Shown here: positions 36,503-47,944 of the stretch, piece by piece | Layout of the letters: each line of letters starts with the position of its first letter | How positions within the stretch are numbered: the first letter of the stretch is position 1 | Source of the DNA: Labyrinthula sp. Ha | Lineage: Eukaryota; Sar; Bigyra; Labyrinthulida; Labyrinthulaceae | Reading direction: 5' to 3' | DNA length: 64,000 nt | Assembly (NCBI GenBank): GCA_015227615.1 | Contig: JAALGZ010000017.1 | Coordinates: forward strand, 496,001-560,000 | The notes under the pieces: generated by a model | What the model was told of the DNA's origin: nothing | Databases searched by the model: none | Seen by the model: only the letters and a program-made list of their open reading frames with translations | Program-made: the position numbers and the translations under genes

Positions 36503-36694
36503 TGTCATCATATGACACGAAAGGCACACAATGTATTTCGTCGAAGGTACAAACTGTGATATAACTGCAGCTGCTATACATATAAGTATGATACACGGAC
36601 TTGCTATACTGAACCGTTGAAATAAACTGTATAAACTGTAAACTTAACCGTTAAGCGTTAATCATATTCTGAAAGAAGTGCACAGAGAAAGACA
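36503..36694 (+). repeat. 5' LTR (192 bp)
   Basis: Begins TGTCAT-cat-ATGACA, an inverted repeat, and ends GAAAGACA. It differs from the 3' LTR at a single base. A TATA-like stretch lies at about 36.62-36.65 kb (ctgtataaactgtaaactt). Confidence 0.95.
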
Positions 36695-36721
36695 TTATTC
36701 GAATAACGTCAGTTTTCGGAT

Positions 36722-38150
36722 ATGAATGAAGAACATGCAAGTATCGAAGATGGTTCACCCGCACCTAATGTACAAGAACTACCTATTCCAAAACCACTTA
36801 TACCCAAAAAAGCTCCTGCCCCGACTTTTGATTCACCTAGGGACGAAGGTCCAAGCGTTCCGCAGACGAGAACCAAAGGCACTCAATCTCTACTTGGGAG
36901 GCAGGAACTAGAAAAAGTAAATACAGTAGCTAAGGAAAGAAGGAAGATTGAAACACTCCTCAAGGATTTGAGCGAGAAGAAAAAGGAGCTTCAAGTGATA
37001 GAGACAGCTTTGGATGAGAAAGAAGCAAATATTAAAAAAGCTCTGGCTGATTCTGAAAAGACAAAGGCTCAAAAGGTCCCAGAGGTAAAAGATGAGGATG
37101 AACCCAATAACCATAACGATGATAAACTAGAGGAAAAAACTTCACAACCCGACATTGAAGAATATATCGCTTCTCAAGTTTCCGTAGATACTAAGTCTAA
37201 AGCAACGGAAACTACGGCTATCTCTGAAATTACGGAAGTCCCAGGGGATTACAAAACAGATAAAAACACTCAGAAGTTTCTTCGCACATATCTACTATAT
37301 CAAGAACTGTAACAGATGTTTGTTCAGAAACCGGCAATGACTATGTGGACAAAACCGCCTGGAAAAATAAACACGAAGCGCACAGTTTTCAATATGAAGT
37401 TCATGGACAAACAGTCAAAGGGTTTCCGCTTGTCCAATTCCCTTTACCAGACAAGCTGAAGGACTTAACAGCCCCATCAATCGACGAATTTTTACATGAT
37501 TTTCATTCCATCTCACACTATGTCCCAACGTTGACAGTTCAAAGCGTTTTAAGCAAGAAAGCGTCGGATGCATTAAAACTACAAGGAGTAGATATGAAGA
37601 ATGGACATAAAATTATTGAGTACTTGAAGCATCATCTCCAAAAAAGTGAATTGAGAAAGAGATATACTTGTATTGCTGAACTTGACAGAGGCTTATCTTG
37701 GCCCTCGTCAAGCCTTTCAGTTGACGACCAGGTATACGGATTCTTTGACGAAATATATGACAAGCTGAAATATTTAAACGCAAGTGAGATAAAGGCACAT
37801 AACAAACGCATTCTCAAGATTATTTTCAAAAAACTACCGCAATCTTTTAACTACACGCTAGACGAGTTTATGTTGACCTCTAAATCAAAGAGTATTTCCA
37901 CCCTTAATAGAATTATATTCTCCAGAAGACATATTATTTCCAGAATCTTTGTTAATGAAGGTGTAAATGAGACTCGAGTAGTAAAGAGGGAAAGTAAATC
38001 GAAGAACTATGCACGGGAGCTAAGGAAAAACACTTCGCAGGAAAAGCAGCAGAAGCCTAAACCAATGAAAGCAACAGCTGTGAAGAGAACGCCGTTCGTA
38101 AGCAGATTAGGGGACAGCACAACACACATCCAACTCCAACTGTATCATCC
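36722..38150 (+). other. Gag-like region of the LTR element
   Basis: Approximate span. It opens with an acidic, Pro-rich and coiled-coil part (ERRKIETLLKDLSEKKKEL), followed by an all-helical capsid-like part and a basic tail. No CCHC zinc knuckle is seen. The leader between the 5' LTR and this region is only about 27 bp. Confidence 0.6.
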
Positions 38151-38500
38151 AACTGAGAAGAAGATGGTGCCGGTCAAAGGCATAACAGATACAGGCTCGG
38201 ATTTAAATGTTGCCAACCTCAAGAAACTGCAACCCTTTATTTTACGAAGCGAACCACCAAAGAAAATAAAAAACATAAAGTTCCCGAATGACACGATGGT
38301 CCCTGTCATCCAGGTCAGCCGTGTTAAAGTGATGCTCGTACAAGATAACCTAAAACTTGACTTAGGGGAGGTCATGTTTTTTGTAGTTGACTCCCCCATA
38401 TGGAACGATGTGATCACTGGGATGCATACACTTGAAGCGTTTGGAGTTTCACTCCAACTTAAGGACGCGCCCAAGAGCACGGAAAACAAATAGGAAGTTG
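38150..38500 (+). other. Retroviral-type aspartic protease region
   Basis: Approximate span. It contains the catalytic motif in KGITDTGSDLNVANL, followed by hydrophobic strands and VITGMHTLEAFGV, which fits the protease C-terminal Gly motif. Confidence 0.8.
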
Positions 38501-39299
38501 GCGAGGACAGACTTGGTAGTCTAATCCATATGCCTGAGAATAACCAGCCCGCAGCAGTCAAAGCAGTGAACAAGACAAGGGCTTACTTAAGCGCAACATT
38601 CCTTCAATTTATAGACGCAAACTTCAAAAAGGAAATCACAGACTTTACGTTTATATTTCTTATAGCACCTCACAAGGAATGGCAACAAATATTTAGCACG
38701 TTTGCTCAATGCAGCTTTCGGTTGGGAGACTCTCTTATTTACCCAAAGATTACAAATAACTTACAACAAGATTTTTCCTCTATGTTCAATTCAAAAGGAC
38801 TACGCATTCTTATGTTTTTCAAAAAAGCAAGGAGGGCTAGGAAGTTCAATTTTCAGAAGAATACAGATATATTTGAGGGTGTTGAAAACCTCAAAGCTTC
38901 CTTACTCAAGGTCATTAACGATCTTACCGACAGTACAAAGGTCCCTATCGAACGGATTTCATACGGTCAAACAGCAGATTCAAAACTCGGCAGCCAAGCT
39001 AGTAAAGCAGTCTCTGTTCAAAGAATAGCCGGTGTTCCTCTAGAAGAAGTCGAAGAGGAACATTTCCTGAAACTAGATGATAGCGACAAAGATATTCCAC
39101 CTATCCTCATCTCCAACATGGTTGACAACATACCTGAGGAGTTCAATGAAGTGGGGATAGGTGAAGGATGTATTTCTGAAAAGGAGGAAGAATCTCTATT
39201 ACTCGAAACGATCAAGAATAAGATTTCAAGCTCAAACCTCTCTGCATCTTCAAAGCACCTTCTATCTACACTGCTTATTGAAAACAAAGGGGCATTAGG

Positions 39300-40320
39300 A
39301 CTCAAGCAGTCAAATGCACAAATGTCCTTGATGACCCCGATAGCTGTTACTTTGAAGGCCGGGTCGCGCGTCCTCCGATCGGACGGATACCACCTAGCGC
39401 CTGAGCAGGAAGATTTCTTGGAATTAAAGTTTAAAGCACTGAGAGAAGCCGGGATAGTCGAACCCGTTAAAAATCCAGTCTGGGGGCATCCAGTGTTCGT
39501 TGTACCTAAAAAGATGGCTAAACCAGACGCATGGAACGGCTACACTAACGACGAAAAAGAAAAATGGAAAGCAGACAACATCCTAAACAGATTCTGTATG
39601 GTCTGTAACATGGTGCGTCTGAATAAAATTACAGTTCCAACCAGTTTGAACCTCCCCAACTTGGAGCGTCAACTATTCTCCATCAAGGGCTCTAGGGTCT
39701 ATGCGACACTGGACATACTCTCCGGCTTTGATTTCTTGGAGATGGAGTAGAAATCAAAAGAAATTTTCACGCTGGTGACACAACGCAGTGCATAGAGATT
39801 AAGAGGCGCCCCATGGGGTGGATGAATACTCCCGCACTTTTCTGCGAGAGCGTTGTCAACGAAGTAGTAGATGGTATAGAAAAATTATTCGGAAGAGCCA
39901 CAAATGGTGTAGTCTGTTGGCTTGATGACCTCCTTATTTATGCGGAGGACGAGGAACATTTGTTACAGATGCTTAAACTCCTTTTACTACGAGCTGCGGA
40001 AATGAAGGTACGATTCAACCTACGTAAATGCGACTTCGCAGAAACTACCACCCTTTGATGTGGTAGAGAACTTAAAAATGGATATTGGAATTTTTCTCCT
40101 GCTTTTTACGAAAAAGTGCTGACAATGGAGAAACCTTCTTATAGACGCGAGGTAGCACAGATAGTATATCTTTCTAATTGGCTTAGCCCAAATATTCCTA
40201 AGCTAGAAGAGCTTAGGAAACCTTTTTCTAAGTATGCAAATCTGGAGGGAAAGAAACTCATTGATATAGAAAGAAAGAAAAGATTGAATGGAATGACGAG
40301 CTGGACAGGTCCTATGAAGA
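39300..40320 (+). other. Reverse transcriptase region
   Basis: Approximate span. Recognisable Ty3/Gypsy RT blocks are LAPEQEDFLELKFKALREAG, NPVWGHPVFVVPKK, RFCMVCNMVRLNKITVP, YATLDILSGFDFLEM, APWGW-type palm sequence, and the active-site strand VCWLDDLLIYAEDEEHL (WLDD in place of the usual F/YxDD). A thumb-like tail follows. Confidence 0.88.
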
Positions 40321-40339
40321 ACTAAAAAGAGACATCGTG

Positions 40340-40860
40340 GAGACCAGCAAACGCTTTCTATCAACCTATGACAAAACCAACCCTCTTTTGCTATTTACCG
40401 ACTCTTCTTACGACGTCTGGTCTATGGCCATCTTCCAGGATGTTCACGCCAACGTCACTAATGACATTAGAACACTGGCACCAAAGCCATTAATGTTCCT
40501 CAGTGGAAGTTTTTTCGGCATCGGAAGTTCGCTGGCATATAGCTAGCAAAGAACTTTATCCGATTATTTATGCCTTTGAAAGGGTGGGGTTCTTTTTGAG
40601 AACCCACCCTGGCGGTCTTTACGTATACACCGACCACCGGGCACTACTTTCTATCTTAAAAACGAAGGAAAACGAGAAGCGCATTTACTGGGATCGCCTC
40701 TACAGATGGGCGATCCGGCTTCAGTCAGTAGACCTGAATGTTTTCCACGTTCCCTCTAGGGATAACTTCGTAAGCGATCTCCTCACACGCTGGGTCGTGG
40801 AGTCGAAGCCGCTTTTAGCAAGATTATCGCATCATTTGGTAAGCAACATGACTTTCAGGG
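40340..40860 (+). other. RNase H region
   Basis: Approximate span. It contains LLLFTDSS, SEVRWHIASKELYPIIYAFE and LYVYTDHRALLSIL, the three acidic-residue blocks of the Gypsy RNase H, followed by a connection sequence. Confidence 0.85.
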
Positions 40861-41199
40861 AAGGGGAAACTGAAGAAGTTAAGATGTATTCCGATGACAT
40901 TTATTTGGAAGATTCTACTGATAATGAGGAGTTCCCTTTAGTAGCACAGCTCACTGAAGCTATTCTCGCTAAGGCAGACTTTTACGATGAAATCGATTTT
41001 CCTAACATAGATGACTCCATCAAATACGCGAGGACGGTGGGGAGACTATTCTACGTTCAAAATGAAGAAATTTCCATGTACTGCGCGCACGTCCATCCGT
41101 CTGAATCCGATTCTGCCACAACAGCCAACAACGAAGGCGCTGGAGGAGACGGGAAAGAAACACGTAGGTGGGTAAAGCCAGTGGAGGAAAGCGTGAGCA

Positions 41200-42320
41200 G
41201 CGACATACGATCCGTTGTAGAGGAACTTTTTGAGGAGCACATTTCATATCTGTCACCATTCTATTATGGAAAACACAAGGGACTAAACGATAGGGTGATA
41301 GCCAAGTACCAGAAGCAGCTCCCGGGTGACTTTAAATCCCTCTGCGAGGAGAAAGAGAACCTGCTGTATTTCAAAGGAAGACTGGTTGTACCAAAGCCTA
41401 TTTGTGCGCGTTTCATAGTCATGAACCACACCCTCAAGGCACATCCTAGCCCCACCGCTTAACTCCTTTCTCTAAAGGACATTTATTTTCACAATATACC
41501 AAAAAAGGACTTTAAACTTTTATTAAAAAGTTTCCGCCGTAGATGTTTGCACTGCCAACGCGAGCCGGCATTGATTCGAAGACCGTACAAACTAACCCCA
41601 CTAGCTCGCAGAACACGAGAGATAATAAGAGCTGATTATTTATACATAAACGCTGGGGGGTACGTGCTTGTGCTCTTAGATTCATGTTCTCGCAAGGTGA
41701 TGCTACACTACGCGGACCAGCGGACAGCCAGTTTTATGGTGGAAGGTTTAATGAGGTGGAGAGCTGACCTTTGCTTCGCGGACCAATTCGGAATAATAAC
41801 CGACAATGGGTCGCACTTCTCCAACCAACTGATGAAAGAACTAGCAAAGGCAATAGGTTTTGAACAAACCTTCACAGTTGCCTATTCCCCGTGGTCGAAC
41901 GGGAGTGTGGAGACAGTCAACTCCCAGGTGCTCAAAATTTTCAGATCACTAACTTCTCAATACGGAATTTATGAGAAGGATTGGCCGCGATTAATACCAA
42001 CAGTCTCCTATATTTTGAACAACCGACCAGTTTCAAGACGCGGAAACTTAACCCCAAACGAGATTTTGTTGAATCTGAACCTAAAAACGCCGCTGTTGAG
42101 GAAATCGAGAAAATATTTTGCCCTGCGTATTCAAGACGATTTACGTTCTCCTACGGAAGTATCTCAGCTCATATCAAGCGTGGACCAGCTTCGCGAAGAG
42201 ATGGACAAGAGAATGGATATAGTCTACAATACAGCCTTGTTGCAACGACAGGCTGAGCTGGAAAGAATAAACAAGTCACGCGGACTCATAGTCCAGTACG
42301 CCCCGGAGACTACGTAATGG
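41200..42320 (+). other. Integrase region
   Basis: Approximate span. A zinc-binding CLHC is followed by the DDE core: REIIRADYLYI, GIITDNGSHFSNQLMKEL and YSPWSNGSVETVNSQVLKI. This enzyme inserts the cDNA copy; the 4-bp AACT duplication is its footprint. Confidence 0.9.
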
Positions 42321-42489
42321 TCTCGGAGCAGGGGACGCAGGAGGTTTTATCCAAATTGAAGCTCACTTGGTTAGGACCCTATCAGGTCACCCAAGTACTT
42401 TCGGAAAGCGTCTATGAAGTAGAGTCGATAATGGGAAAGAGAAAGATTGTCCATGGCACAAGACTGTAGTTCTACGGCTCAAAACCGCT

Positions 42490-42720
42490 TACAGTGAACC
42501 CGAAGTTGAAGTCCCTATTCACCCACAACATAAGCGAGCTGGAGGTGGACAAGATTCGCCGGATTAGACTCACGGCTAGCAAAGACGTAAAGTACGAAGT
42601 GCTGGTTAGTTGGCGCGGATTTGAAAGATCAAGGGACACCTGGAAAGACCTCACCCTCCTATATGAAGACCTGCCCCAGATGGTTAGAGGTTATGTAGAA
42701 GCGAAACTATTAAGCAGATC
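42490..42720 (+). other. Chromodomain region
   Basis: Approximate span. YEVLVSWRGFERSRDTWKDL matches the core of retroelement chromodomains, which in chromoviruses guide integration to particular chromatin. It sits just after the integrase, as expected. Confidence 0.8.
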
Positions 42721-42849
42721 TATGAAAAGTAATATTCTGGCAAAGCTCGATATTCTGGACGCGAAAAGATTAGAAAAAATCAAGTCAAACAAGGGAACAA
42801 AACGTACAAAAAGAAGGGGAAAGAATAAAGTTTCTGCTCTTATTCAACA

Positions 42850-43080
42850 CAATTTTTACAAAGTATGGAACACTGCTGACAACAAGGAGTTCAAGACACT
42901 CAGCTGGTATGATCAGGAGAAGGAAGTTCTCAAAGCGTTGATTTAAAAGTTTGGATGCGGAAACTACGAGGCGTACAGTAAATCTCATTTCCTCCCAAAT
43001 CGCTCAAAACAGCAAATCTCTTCACAAATCCAAAGGTTACTCGGATTACAGGCTATTGGATTGTTTCATGGTAAACACTT
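42850..43080 (+). other. SANT/Myb-like stretch in the 3' region of the LTR element
   Basis: Approximate span. Residues resembling the SANT/Myb pattern occur here (an acidic helix, then FGCGNYEAYSKS, then LPNRSKQQISSQIQRLLG). Such domains bind DNA or histone tails. It is an extra beyond the standard Gypsy gene set. Moderate confidence because the domain is short. Confidence 0.5.
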
Positions 43081-43599
43081 TGAAGTTGAAGTAGCAAGAA
43101 ATTTCCTTGAAGATAATTTCGGCATTAAAGGGTTTCATAAAAACCTGCCGGGCAAGTTAAATCTATTTCAAGAAAAAGAAGAATTGCTACGACAGTTAAA
43201 CTTGCAAGTTGTCGCTACAGATGAAGAGTTCACTGCTTGCAAGATTCCTTATTTTAGAAGGTTGGATGATCCCGAGCACGTAAAGTTATTGATGCAAGAA
43301 TTTAACACTGAAGAGTGTAAGCAGTTTTTAGGCAATACAAAGTTCAAGACGAAAAGGGATTTACAGCTATTCCTGAACAAGTACAAGAATGAGGAGGTCG
43401 CCACTTTAAAGCAGAGTGAGAAGCTTATAGAGTAATGTTACAAATTGAGGCTAATTAATAAAGAAATATGGAACGACCTGTCAGAGAGATATTCTTACAT
43501 TTCAAACACAGACAATGATGTTACTGGCCTTAAAAAAGATATTTCTCCCTCTACTTACAAAACCGAAGGACACAGTTTATCTCTTAGGTACAAAGATGA

Positions 43600-44350
43600 C
43601 GAAATTGAGCTTATTTTTCTGAACCTCTTAGACGAGAATACAACTCCCTTCCGGTTTTACTACGTTGGCGGGAACTTTTTTTACTATGCCCAATCATAAG
43701 GCAACCTTTTATCTTGAACCACCTGATTCTACTCTATATTTTGGTAACGTGTTTGACCTGACGTTCGATCACCCAAAAGCAAAAAAAGAACGTTTATTCT
43801 CTTATCATCATGGACCCGCCGTGGACCGTGGGCTCCGGCAACCCCACGCGAGGAGTTACTTTGCCGTATCCTACGATTCCTAATTCCTCTTTCAAGAAAC
43901 TTAAGATGCCTCTCAACCATTTCCCTTTTAGATCAATATTATACATCTGGCTCACAAGTCAAAGGTACGGGACAGTCTTGGACTGGGCCTTTAAAGAACA
44001 TTTTTACTTAATTGAAGACCTTGCATGACTAAAGAAAAATCCAACTGTAAAACTTCATAAATCAATTGGCTATTTCCTTCAACATAGCCAAGAAACCTGT
44101 TTAATCTTTGAAAGAAAAGCTAATGAAAACGTAAAATACAATAACACCTTCGAAGAAGATAATATCAATCTATTCTCGAGATACTTTTACTCCTGACCTC
44201 TAGCACCCTCTGTAAAGCCTGAGATATTTTACAAGATGCTCCGAGATACTTTCCCAACGCGCCGCGCTATAGAGTACTTTGGGCGCTGGAACAATATTCG
44301 CATGGATTGGACCACATGTGGATTGGACTTGATTACACCTGCTCATCTGG
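43600..44350 (+). other. MT-A70-like N6-adenine methyltransferase region (element cargo)
   Basis: Approximate span. The catalytic motif DPPW is at 43813-43824, followed in order by LPYPTIPNSSFKKLKMPL, ILYIWLTSQRYG, IGYFLQHSQETCLIFERKA and, near 44.21 kb, SVKPEIFYKMLRDTFP with FGRWNN and W-T-T-C-G-L after it. This is the order of conserved blocks in MT-A70 enzymes (METTL3/METTL4/MTA1 kin), which put a methyl group on N6 of adenine in RNA or DNA. It lies immediately before the 3' LTR. It is broken like the rest of the element. Whether this lineage is DNA- or RNA-directed cannot be told. Confidence 0.8.
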
Positions 44351-44382
44351 CTTTCTATCAGCACAGCCGTACAGGAAGTTCT

Positions 44383-44394
44383 TAAAGAGGGGGA
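44383..44394 (+). promoter_or_regulatory. Polypurine tract of the LTR element
   Basis: The purine-rich run aaagaggggga directly abuts the 3' LTR, in the position of the plus-strand primer of LTR elements. Confidence 0.75.
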
Positions 44395-44586
44395 TGTCAT
44401 CATATGACACGAAAGGCACACAATGTATTTCGTCGAAGGTACAAACTGTGATATAACTGCAGCTGCTATACATATAAGTATGATACACGGACTTGCTATA
44501 CTGAACCGTTGAAATAAACTGTATAAACTGTAAACTTAACCGTTAAGCGTTAATCATATTCTGAAAGAAGTCCACAGAGAAAGACA
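44395..44586 (+). repeat. 3' LTR (192 bp)
   Basis: Identical to the 5' LTR except for one base. It starts TGTCAT and ends AAGACA, and is followed by the AACT duplication. Confidence 0.95.
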
Positions 44587-44590
44587 AACT
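44587..44590. repeat. 4-bp target-site duplication, right of the LTR element
   Basis: AACT matches 36499-36502. Copy B sequence (gtgatttcaagaag) resumes directly after it. Confidence 0.88.
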
Positions 44591-44980
44591 GTGATTTCAA
44601 GAAGTAATGATTAGAGTCTTTGTGGTAATGTCGTATTGAGGGGATAGTCCATAACTGGGTCTTTTTGAAGTATTTCTTTCTCCGATATAAATCATTCAAA
44701 AAAAAATAATAATTAAGAGTTATAAAGAGAACTTAGCATTAAAACATATACTTTACTTAGAGCACTGTTGTATTATACCTATTAATTATATTTGAGATAG
44801 GGAAAATACACCTTTATTCGCGACGTGTGGCACTGATCCACTTATGCACAAAGTATGGATGACATTTATTGAAAGTATAATAAAAAATAGCAACGAAATT
44901 TAAAAAATAACTATATAATCATTCTACATGTCAAATTCATATTTTAACTATTACAGGAAACCCTGGAAAACCTGAAGCTT

Positions 44981-47944
44981 AGATCGTACGCCCTGCATAT
45001 TAACTCTATGTTCCAGCCCATATACCGGGAAATTTGAATATTTTTCCAATTTCAATAACGTTGAGACACATTTTTCATTTTATATATAAGGAAATAATAA
45101 TGAATATATTTCCAGTTCTGAGGTAATGAACCATTTACTTTGTACCTAAGAACCACACGAGTGAATAAGTAGTCTTAGTTAGAGCTTTCGGTGAAACAAT
45201 AATAAATAAAGATAAATCAAAAACTTCAGGAAAAATTATTAACATATATTTCTTAGAGCATATTATAATGATGAAGAAAATCAATATATTGAAACTGCAC
45301 ATGCAGGCTGATTAGAACCAAGCGAAACTGACCTACAGGTAATACCCAGTAGGCGTATGAAGCAAACCTACTAAATGAAATGAACAATATTAACAACCTT
45401 AAATTCACCGAGATATAAATCATGAAAAGATTGTAGAGAACTTTTGTGGTAAGAATTTACTGATTACTGGATTAGAAGGACGCAGTATGGCAAACATGAT
45501 AATGGGCATCATGTTTCTACCTAAATGAGAAGACAATGCATGATTCACTTGAGAATTGATTATGACGATGGACCTGGTATAGTATATATCGTAAATGCAA
45601 GTGCTCGGTATTATAATAATTACTTTTCTACTAAGAAGAGAGATAAAGAAAAGAGCCGTATGTATGAGATTTTACTGGTGAAATTTTAGTATGGAGTGAG
45701 TCTTGCTTTATTTTAAATAAATGTTCCAGAAAACCCGATCACAAATTACGGTTGCTGATTGCAACTTGAAGGCATCTCCGTTTATTTCCTGGCATCTAAT
45801 GCTAGATTTGGAGCATTATTGTTCTCAAATTTATTAGTTTCAGACCACAAAGCTAAGACAGGGTCATGATGCTGTACATACATAATGCACTCTTGGATTT
45901 TTGAATAAATTGCCACTAGAATGCTACTACAAAATGCAGCTGAAACGTCTCGTTCATTTAGTTTTTACTTTTTTTCTGTACACTACTGTTTTCTTGAAGT
46001 TAATTTAGTAAAGTTTTTTTCTTGTTTGTTTTTTTCTAACGTGGGTTAATAGATGATGTTAACGGAAAGGCTGTTGCCTTTCTATTCTTAATGATCATTT
46101 GTGACTACTAGAATATATTGCCAGAGTCATAAAGGTAACTACTCCGGTAGATTTTACTTGGATTTCTATAACTCTAAATATATATATGATACATGGAAAG
46201 TAACACTTTAATCGTTCTTTTGGAATGATTATTCATGTATTACCTTCATAGCCTATCAAATCTATAATTGAATAAGTCCAGAAAATCCTTGTTACTATTG
46301 TATCTTGCACACTTTCCATGACATCCGTGCACAATCTTAGAAAGCAACTTCTTTGTTTTTATGAGTCTTATAATGATGCTGACTGTGCAACATCTTTCAG
46401 AACATGATATACAATCGGCAGGATGTCTAAACTTTATTCTTTTTTGTGGCATTGGAAAGTTACAGAAGTTGCAATAACATGCACATTGAGAACGTTGAAG
46501 ATTCAATAATAATAATAGAAACAAGAACCATAACAACCAATTCAATGTTGTGTTTCTCTCGAAAGTGAAAAAAATTCCCAATGAATTCCTTACAATCAAC
46601 TAAAATGGTTATACATATAATTAAAAACCCTTACGACAACTACTGATGCAGCACTAGAAATTATTGGCATTACTTGTTTAGAATGTTCTGTCATAGGATG
46701 TATTGCAGGCTTCACCTATTTTACCTTCATTTTATTACAAAGATATAACCAAAAAGAGTTCAATTTCATATATTGGTTTTCATGTAGCGCCTGGCTAGAT
46801 CAATCTATATAGAAGTTCATTATGTATTAGCTCGTTTTTCATGTTAATTGTACCAATTAAAAAATTGAAACAGCTTAACCAACGTTTGTAGTCATACAAT
46901 CACTTTCATTTGGCTATTAACATCCAATAAATGGGATGAAACAGTTAAAAGATCTCGGTAAGTTAAAAATGAGCACACTTTTTGGATAACATAGTCGAAG
47001 AAGTTCATATGGATCTATTAATACTCTGTGAACAGGTTGATTTAATGTCTGTAACATAAATGTACTTTGCTCTCATCTATTATTGATCTGCTTTCAACTT
47101 CTAATACCATTGGTCTTGTATCCAATAATGTTGCTACTGCATTCAGCCCTTGCTCCGCTACAATTTGTTTAAAACTTGTTAAAAATGTCTAAAGGCTCAA
47201 ACTTTTGCTAAATGATAGGCCAACTCACTGTTCAAGAATCTAATGATGTTATTATTATCATCACAGAAAAAGTTAAAAACTTCGGAATACGATAGGAATC
47301 TCCCAATTTTATTAATTTAAGTAGTCTTATGACGAAAAATTAGGGAATTTAATTTCAAGTTTAGTAAATACTAAGAAGAGGGGTGTCAACTTGTTCCGCG
47401 CTTTTTCAAATTATTCAAGTATATTTTTGTACTCGTGTTAATAAGCGTAATTGAAAAAGATAACAATCATCTTTAGGATTTATAGTCCTAAGGGCACAAG
47501 TTTCATGTTTTGGAAGTTTCCTTATTGAAAATTACATATATCTTACATGAAACAAACAGTGGCAGCAAGACCAATGAGACATTTTTTCCCCAAACCTTGC
47601 TACAGAAACAATTGATTATCCTAGAGCACTAATTCTTTTGTACAGAAAACAAATAGAGTTTCTATCCTTTCTCACATCTCCATTATGATCAGTATCTTAT
47701 CTTTCTTTTGGCAGCCACTTTAATCTTCATTATAGCCAAACTTATGTTCCTAGCAAAGTAGAAAAGTGTTCTGTCTTCTAAAAACTCTGGAACCTGAATT
47801 CGATTTAAATACATCCTTTGATTTCTGTTTTAGCGTACCAAAATATACCAACTGCACAATACAATATTTCCACCGAATTATCGTGCAAAACCCCGATACA
47901 AAAAAAAAACTTAGTCACTACTCAGAACAGAAACCCGAGAGAAT
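44981..47944. other. Intergenic, one doubtful small ORF
   Basis: AT-rich, no recognisable gene. A minus-strand frame at 46246-46599 (117 codons) is described separately. The last 200 bases before 47945 presumably contain the promoter of the next gene, but no motif stands out. Confidence 0.5.
46246..46599 (-). CDS. Doubtful small Cys-rich ORF with a hydrophobic segment
   Basis: 117 codons. A strongly hydrophobic stretch (LNWLLWFLFLLLLLNL, about residues 19-34) is followed by a dense Cys cluster (CACYCNFCNFP, then DCISCSERCC), which is the layout of a membrane-anchored or secreted Cys-rich peptide. The N-terminal 18 residues before the hydrophobic stretch are long for a signal peptide. No family match, homologue in the window or splice evidence. 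It may be chance. Confidence 0.25.
   Translation of the reverse strand: MIVRNSLGIFFTFERNTTLNWLLWFLFLLLLLNLQRSQCACYCNFCNFPMPQKRIKFRHPADCISCSERCCTVSIIIRLIKTKKLLSKIVHGCHGKCARYNSNKDFLDLFNYRFDRL

Larger units (their letters stand above)
36503..44586 (+). mobile_element. Ty3/Gypsy-type LTR retrotransposon with chromodomain and MT-A70-like region (recent fossil)
   Basis: An 8,084-bp element bounded by TG...CA long terminal repeats of 192 bp and a 4-bp duplication (AACT), with the empty site visible in copy A. Parts in order are gag-like, aspartic protease, reverse transcriptase, RNase H, integrase and chromodomain, then an extra 3' region with SANT/Myb-like and MT-A70 methyltransferase-like stretches, a purine-rich tract and the 3' LTR. 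The order protease-RT-RNase H-integrase-chromodomain is that of Ty3/Gypsy chromoviruses. The LTRs differ at one position, so insertion is very recent. The body is broken, with about ten interruptions; one between the protease and RT regions could be a natural read-through or frameshift point of the family. It belongs to an undetermined subfamily. Confidence 0.93.
33100..44980. repeat. Degenerate duplicated unit, copy B (interrupted by an LTR element)
   Basis: Counterpart of copy A (see 8800-18340), about 3.8 kb without the nested 8.1-kb LTR element. It is shorter than copy A because the 10.95-12.5 and 14.16-14.76 kb stretches of A are missing. Homology resumes after the element (taatgattagagtctttgtg at 44603 with taatggtttgagtttttgta at 17973) and fades by about 44.98 kb. 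It contains the 288-aa paralogue. Confidence 0.75.
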
